Source of the DNA: Ilex aquifolium
Lineage: Eukaryota; Streptophyta; Magnoliopsida; Aquifoliales; Aquifoliaceae
Direction: 5' to 3'
Length of the DNA stretch: 64,000 bases
NCBI GenBank assembly: GCA_951799425.1
Contig: OX637394.1
Span: 5,839,501-5,903,500 of the forward strand
Shown here: positions 57,586-64,000 of the stretch, piece by piece
Layout: every line of letters starts with the position of its first letter
Position numbering within the stretch: position 1 is the first letter of the stretch
Position numbers and translations under genes: made by a program
The notes under the pieces: generated by a model
The model's database searches: none
What the model was told of the DNA's origin: nothing
The model's input: only the letters and a program-made list of their open reading frames with translations

Positions 57586-60507
57586 TCACAGCTTCTTCAC
57601 TAAAAGGTTCACTCCCTGTGCAGGTTCTATGACCAAATGTAGAGCTGGTGAGTGCACATATTTTGGAGAGAGAGAAAAAGAGAAGTTGGACAAAATGAGA
57701 GAGATCAGTATCTTTAGCTCAACTAAAGCCAAGTTCTGCCCAAGACACACCCTTGGTCCGACCCCAAATGGCATGTACAAATGTGGAAGTTTGCATGCAC
57801 CAGTGATCCCATTTGCAAATCTCTCTGGGTTAAACTTGTAGGAATCAGGTCCCCAAATTTCAGGGTCGGTGTGCAGTGTTGTCACCAAGGTCCAGAGATT
57901 CACACCCTTGGGGACATGAATGCCCCCGAATTTCATGTCCTTCAAGGCCTCCCTTGACACCACAGCTACAGGAGGATAAAGGCGCAATGACTCATTAATC
58001 GCCATTGTTAGCTGCAAATCATCAATTCAAATATACGGTTAGTAAGAAGGACTTATACATGTGCATTTTTGCAAGGGAAACCAGTTTCCAGTGTGTGAAA
58101 AAAACTTGGGCATAACAATTATCATTATTAACCACGTCATAAACCCGATATGAAATTAGGGAATTTGGGGTTTCAAGGTCTCGATAGGAGTTCAAAAATG
58201 TCATATGACCTGTTTATAAACATAAACAGGTCACTGTCAAATAATAATAATAATCTGGAAAATAGTCTAGATCATAAATTAATGGTTCACGGATTGTGCA
58301 TGTCAACCCAAACATGACACCATCGATAAATAGGGTGGGTTAATAGATATCTGACATAAATGATTCAATAGGCTAAATTCGTACTTGACTAACACTCGAC
58401 ACAAACTCGAAATATTATCACCCAAATCCAAACATGACACGACTTTATTAACACCTCTAATAACATTCTTAGTTAAATTTCTATTTTGCATATGATTGTC
58501 CATTTGTCCTATAATATATGCAAGTGTGATGCTAATAAATACAGTACTAAGAATACCTGTTTCATCTTACGAATCATATCAGTATTTGGAATTTGACCCC
58601 TACAAACTTCAATCACCTCGGCACGAATGCGATCTTGCCAATCTGGGTTTGAAGCCAATAGCATAAGCAACCATGTGGCTGAAACTGCAGTGGTCTCATA
58701 CCCAGCCAAATAGATGTTTTTGCAATTATCAACAATGAATCGGTCAAGTGCGTCTTGGCTCAGATCACTATTTTTGGCACCTTCAAGAATCATTTGCAAT
58801 AAGTCTCTCTCATAACCAGCTTCATTCCTCTCCTTCACTACCTTCAACACCAGTGTATGAATCTCCTTCTCCAATGCCCATGCTTCCGTATTTCTCTTAG
58901 TTGGAAGATGCCTGAACGAATTAATAAGTTAGTATACTTCCCTGGTGACCAATATGACCATATCTCACATCGCCCAGTAAAGTATGTATGACCATGAAAG
59001 AATCTGGAGATATATGTTGTCTATCTTATGTGTGATTGACATAATCAAGTCATCATTATATTTGAACTTGTAAGAAAAGGATACCTCATGCCGGGAATAC
59101 CAGTAGCCAAAACTTTCTTGGATTCAGCTTCTTGGAGAGTTCTGAGCCTCTGAAAAATCTCCTCTCCTTTAGAGTAATTACTTCCAAAACAAGCTCTTGA
59201 AATCACATCTCCAGAAAAGCTTCTCATGTGCTGGTCGATTTTTATGTCCGCCATTCCACCCTCTGCCTCAATCATACGGTTCCATGTGTCTAGCAACGTA
59301 ATCGTAGAGTCTGTTATTATGTTTGTCATTCCCTACAAGTGGTGCATATGATACTTGAAGTAAATATTCTGCATAATAAAGTTGGAAGGCTGGAACCCAT
59401 TATTGGTGTCCTACAATATATACTTATAGTCGCGATCATGTTGTGTATTATACCTTAACCTTCTCCATGTATAGTTCGGGCGCAATTATTTTCCTTTGAT
59501 GAGCCCAATAAGCCCCATTGGAGGTTATAATGCCATCGCCAAGCAAAGAACCGAGCTCTTTGGCTTGATATGATGGCTTCCCCAAGTCCAAGGATGTGCA
59601 GGTGGTTATCTCTCTCACCATGTCAGGTTGGGTCACAAGCACTATCTGTGAGTTACCAAGAGAAAACAAGAACACTTCACCTGTACAATGCATACATCAC
59701 GTAGGTGAAGGAAAATAAGAAATTATGTAATACTGGGCATAGGAATTAGGAAATTAAACTATGGAAGAAAGAAAATTTGAAGCTGGGATTGGACTCGAAT
59801 CCCACAGTCATAATTACTTAGAAATTATAGACTTTGATAAGACCATGTTCAAAGATGTCTACTAGTAATTTCGAGATGACAAATTAACACGATATGAAAT
59901 TAATAGATTAAAATTAACAAATTTCAAATACAAATACAAAAAATGGAATTAGTGGCCTATGTCAAATACAAATAACTCACTTTCAAAAAGACTTATTTTA
60001 AGTGTCGTAAGTTCAAGTTTTGTATGAAACTTTATAGAATTAGGTGTTTTTTTTTTTTTTTTGTTTTAACTTAGTTTTCTCAGCATGAAGATCACGTCTA
60101 TTTAATTTATGGAGGGACTATGCGTGATAAGATTGGTTAAGAGAAAAAGAGATTGTAGTGTTTGATTGCTATGATTATACTACCCATACACAACTGGCGA
60201 TCAAGGCCGATGAGATGCATGTACCGTATTGCTGCCTCCATTGATCGAGAAATGGTAGGAGAATAGCTCCACAATTGTGGGAAACGGGTGGTCCACTGGT
60301 TGCAGCATTGGCTGCTGCCTTTCTGGCCTTCTTGATCTCCAAGATATTCCCCAACAGAAGAGTCGGCGGTGGCCCACTCAAACCCTGTTTCCTCAGCTCC
60401 GATCGAAGCTTCCGCGGCTGCGCCACCAGGGCGTTATACAGACGCGCCACCAATCCCAATACACCAACGAAAGAAAGGGATATGAACACCTTAAACAGGA
60501 CCCCCAT
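57586..60507 (-). CDS. CYP714: Cytochrome P450 CYP714 family, member F
   Basis: Minus-strand exons: 60507-60225, 59680-59454, 59332-59085, 58911-58557 and 58011-57586 (1539 nt, 512 residues). Membrane anchor, [25 protein letters not shown] at 322-327, NESLRLYPP (ExxR 378-381), [16 protein letters not shown] with Cys460. The frame is open throughout, with Glu at the codon that is TAG in E. Compared with E, exon 1 lacks two codons after the start (MGVLFKVF versus MDVHILFKVF). F also has its own changes in exon 2 (KELGSLLGDGIITSNG, where the other minus-strand members have GQGILTSNG), a substrate-access region in many P450s. The intron 3 acceptor is changed (ttcag in place of ctgcag) but still AG. 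It is probably functional and the only intact member of the E/F pair. Confidence 0.93.
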
Positions 60508-60568
60508 GGTATTTTTCTCTCTTTTTAAGTTTTTCGGTTGGGACTTGGCGTTTTGATTCTACAAACAG

Positions 60569-60581
60569 TTTATATATATAT
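60569..60581 (-). promoter_or_regulatory. Probable TATA box of CYP714 F
   Basis: A run of alternating T and A about 65 bp upstream of the ATG replaces the ctatataaag seen in E and the detached promoter. Confidence 0.5.
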
Positions 60582-60757
60582 TGAATGTTGCAGCATCATT
60601 GCGTCAGTCTAACCATTATTTTACTTTTTAGGCATGTCCATCGTCGTAAGCTAAGGAGATTTAATTTCAATTTTCTATAAATAAAGATTTTTCTTTTCTA
60701 AATCTCTTTATTTATGGAAGATTAAATTGGCAAGATTTACTGGTAAACTATTCCAGT

Positions 60758-61020
60758 TAGGGGTGTAACTTGGGTCAGCTAACCCAAATTCAACCTGAGA
60801 AAAATAAGGTTTTGATTGAGGTTTTAAAAATTGGGTTCGGCCTGGACAGAAAAACACAAATCCGAATTGAATTCGAGTAGTACCCGAGTTGAGGCCTCGG
60901 GTTATCGAGTTCAACCCGATTTCTAATTCGGGCTCAATCCGAATATTAAATCGAGTTCAACCCGAATATTAAATTAAGCTCGACCCGAATTATAAATCGG
61001 ACTCAACCCGAACATATTTA
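60758..61020. mobile_element. Left part of a hAT-like element related to 11402-12059
   Basis: Starts taggggtgtaacttgggtc and has the same interior (cgagttcaacccgaat repeated). The right end is missing or moved, and the element breaks off in AT-rich DNA near 61022. A short stretch at 62110-62125 (acccaacccaaattatg) may be a displaced piece. Confidence 0.55.
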
Positions 61021-61263
61021 AAAATAAATATATCTATATAATAAAGTAGCTTACAATTTAAATCTCAAAAGATAAACAAAATGACTTTTGCTTTTCGCGG
61101 TTGAGATCGCTTTAAATTTTACTCTAAAGTTAATCTAACGGCTAATATTAACACCCTAAATTTAATAGGACAAATAGACCCTTAAGGGTGTGTTTGGAGT
61201 GATTTTTTAAAAATACTTCTGCAAATTATTTTTTATAAGTATTTAAAAAAAAAAATAGTGTTT
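61021..61263. other. Intergenic between repeats
   Basis: AT-rich, no gene. aagggtgtgtttggagtg at 61187 looks like the start of another element whose end I cannot find. Confidence 0.4.
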
Positions 61264-61800
61264 AAAACCGCCTCCCCACTATCTCTACCGCCGCCGCCGC
61301 CACCGCCACCACTGCCACTGTTGCCGCCACCGCCACCGCCACCGCCATCGTCATCGTCATTGCCATCGCCGCCACCACCACCATCGCCGCCACCACAACC
61401 ACCACCATCGTCGCCATCGCCATCGCCATCGCCATCGCCACCACCACCACCACCATCGCCACCACCACCACCACCACCGCCGCCGCCACCAACACCACTG
61501 CCACCGTCACCACTACCACCGCCGTCGCCGCCACCACCACCGCCACCGCCACCACCATTGTCGTCGTCGTCGCCGCCGCCGCCGCCGCAACCACCTTCGC
61601 CACCACCACCACCACCACCACCGTCGCCGCCATCGCCATCGTTGTCACCACCACCACCATCGCCACCACCGCCACCACCGCCACCACTACCGCCTCCACC
61701 AACACCACTGCCACCACCACCACCACCACCACCACCACCACTGCCGCCGTCGTCGCCACCACCACCATCACCACCACAGTCATTGTCACCCACCACAATC
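61264..61800. repeat. Long CCA/CCG trinucleotide tract
   Basis: About 540 bp of ccacca, ccgccg, ccatcg and related triplets in one phase, without interruption by indels out of phase. This leaves open frames in several phases on both strands (polyPro/Ser on plus, polyGly or polyVal/Ala on minus). It lacks gene structure, a start context or flanking domains, so I treat it as a microsatellite-type repeat. Confidence 0.85.
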
Positions 61801-62257
61801 GATGCTTAAATTCATTTATCTCTCCTCTATGTTTGTGATTTGATTTTGGATATGAATACAAATATGTTTATTGGTTATCATTTTTTATTACTCTGTGCCT
61901 TCAGGCACAGGCAATAACTAGTAAATCAATATAACAATATATCTTACAAGTTAAAACATTAGGGTTCAGTCTTATATTAAATATTTGTCTATTATATCTT
62001 TATATTAAACATTGATTTTTATGTTTTAAATACTATGATTTTTATGTTAAACATTTGATTGAAGTTGTTAACTGTTACTTTAATAAGCTGATTTCAAGTT
62101 TGCATGAACCCAACCCAAATTATGTCTTTTTTTTTCTTTTTTGGGGGAGGATTTTATATTCCACGAGAGGACGTTAGATAACATGTGCACAAAATCATAT
62201 AAAAATACTCAATCGATTCACCATGAGTGTAACAACAAACTATTCACGACTCTCTAA

Positions 62258-62301
<44 letters not shown>

Positions 62302-62337
62302 ATTTTTATTTTTTTTTGGTCCATACATTTCTACATA
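61801..62337. other. Intergenic with TA microsatellite
   Basis: No gene. TA run at 62262-62298. Confidence 0.5.
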
Positions 62338-63396
62338 CAAGGATGGAGCCAAAAAATTTGCTCAGGATAGACACTTTAATTACGCATTCTAGTTTTTTTT
62401 TTTTTTCCTAATCAATCACGTTATATAATATATTTATATTTATTATATCACATTTGATACATGAAATTCATTTAACATAAAAAATGCCAAAAAAATAATG
62501 TATATTATATATGTACAAAAAATGACTAATTATCACCATCGTAAAAAATGGAATTAATTGTCATTTTTGTAATTAAAAAATATCAGTTATTCACTAACAA
62601 TCCATTAAATTTATTCAATAAATGATATTCTAAACACACTAAGATATTAGCATAGTAAAACTACTAAACTAAAATTTAAGAGTTAAACATAGTAAACAAA
62701 TTTAAAATCGATTGACACATAGGAAATACTATAATCAATACTCGAATAAAAATATAGACGATTTCTCGTAGAAAAAAAAAAGTTAAATGAAGGTCAATTG
62801 CAAGAACTTTCACTTGTAAAAATTCATAAATAATAAAATTAAGGTCATCTGGAGAAAGTTTAAATAAAATAAAAAATTGTCTCATTGTTCTATTTGCCTT
62901 TACAATACTGCTTAATATTATCTATATGACTCAATTATTGTAGAAAAATTTAAAACTTTGTATCATACCCAAAAAAAAACTAAGAATATATGATACACCA
63001 TGATTAATTGACAACTCAATCGATTAAAAAATTGGATCGATACCAAATTTTAATAATTTGGGATCCATCCCAAGTTTTGGGGATCTATTCTAACTCAATT
63101 TCATTGAGTCGCAACTCGATCTATTTTAGTCGCAATTTAACGTGATTAAGTTATAATTTTTTGTACGATATTCAGATTTCAACAATATAGGCTAGAATTT
63201 TTTTTGTTTTAAGTGGGTTTGATTTTTTAATTATTGTGTAGATGATGGTGGGCCTAATATTTTTGTCTTTAATTTTAAATGGGCATAAATAATATATTTT
63301 ATAAATATATAATATATATACCTAGGTAAAAAAACAAAAAAACAAAATTTGACCGGGGCAATTGCCCACCCTCGACCATGCATATCTCCACCCTTG
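62338..63396. mobile_element. hAT-like element (1059 bp)
   Basis: Ends CAAGGATGGAGCC and atctccacccttg are inverted. Flanking octamers tctacata (62330-62337) and tctgcata (63397-63404) differ at one base. The interior is AT-rich, with a gaccggggcaattgccc stretch near the right end; no transposase. Confidence 0.75.
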
Positions 63397-63404
63397 TCTG
63401 CATA

Positions 63405-64000
63405 TGCGCTTTGTGGCTCCTTTTTGGACTAAGTATTAGTTTAAGGGGTGAGGCAACATAATTCTCTAAGTATAAATATATACTTTTTTATTAATATTTT
63501 TATGTCAACTACTTAAGACAGAAAACACACGAAGGGTGTAGTTAGCTGTCCATACCCCATGACGCATGTTCAACTGTCATCCCCAGCCTCCAGGGGATAT
63601 CAACTACCCCAAACCCCAAACCCCATACCCCATACCCCATACCAGGTGTTACACATCAACTGACCAAAAAAAGGTGGGAAATAAAAAACGTTTGGACGGT
63701 TCTTAGTCATAAAAAAAGACCAATTTTTCATATTTCAAAAAAATAAATAAATTTTGTGAGCATATTACAACACGTATAGTAAAGGATTACATGACATATC
63801 AAGAGTGTCAAAAACGACTTATCTAACGGCTACCAAATAACAATTCACTATTATTAGAGCATCTCTAACAGGCAACGACATGCTGATTGGACAAAAAGAA
63901 AATTGACATATCTCAATTGATTTTTCAGATTTTTTTAATTCAATATTTTATAGAATTGTTGAGTGTTTAATACAATAATAAATTTAAAGATAATATATTT
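63405..64000. other. Intergenic to window end
   Basis: No gene. A short tandem array of ccccata/ccccaaa heptamers lies at 63605-63645. Confidence 0.5.

Larger units (their letters stand above)
57180..60635. repeat. Segmental duplication block containing CYP714 F
   Basis: Homologous to 42535-47180 (see that entry). Confidence 0.85.

Noticed and set aside
61258-61861. Poly-Pro, poly-Gly and poly-Val/Ala proteins of 180-200 residues
   Set aside because: Frames are a by-product of a triplet repeat; no start context, introns or flanking domains.
1-64000. CRISPR array, bacterial operon or plastid genome insertion
   Set aside because: Introns, plant gene families and transposons show nuclear plant DNA; the tandem arrays have no repeat-spacer layout, and plastid-related genes here are nuclear genes with introns.

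Overview
The window looks like nuclear DNA of a flowering plant, most likely a eudicot. It is AT-rich, its genes are split by GT-AG introns, it carries nuclear genes for plastid proteins, and it is crowded with short non-autonomous DNA transposons, SINE-like repeats and microsatellites. I cannot name the species from sequence alone.

Positions 1-7.2 kb are the conserved part. They hold the last exon of the gene for plastid ribosomal protein L17 (+), a complete three-exon YCF54/LCAA gene (+) that supports the Mg-protoporphyrin monomethyl ester cyclase step of chlorophyll synthesis, and a complete five-exon reticulon-like (RTNLB) gene (-).

From 10.9 to 60.5 kb the window is a cytochrome P450 CYP714 cluster. 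There are six members, here called A to F from left to right: A (+, 10918-14265), B (-, 15610-19304), C (-, 23275-26259), D (-, 35999-38641), E (-, 43996-47030) and F (-, 57586-60507). All share the same five-exon structure. Exon 2 is always 227 nt and exon 5 always 426 nt; exon 4 is 355 nt in B-F and 352 nt in A. A, B, C, D and F are intact. E carries one in-frame TAG at codon 120 and is otherwise open. C and D are almost identical products of a recent block duplication; E and F form a second duplicated pair. Known CYP714 enzymes oxidise gibberellins, ent-kaurenoic acid or triterpene acids, so the cluster is a candidate diterpenoid or triterpenoid oxidation locus; the substrate cannot be read from sequence.

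Between C and D sits a 62-residue arabinogalactan-peptide-like gene (29933-30121), flanked by two copies of one PIF/Harbinger-like element and a decayed pararetrovirus-like fragment. The rest is largely transposon-derived. Several hAT-like elements have visible 8-bp target duplications, there are Mutator-like foldback MITEs, and a solo LTR with a perfect 5-bp target duplication is nested in another element. Comparing the duplicated CYP714 flanks reveals empty sites, which lets several insertions be ordered in time. From 60.6 kb to the end I see only repeats, including a long CCA/CCG trinucleotide tract.
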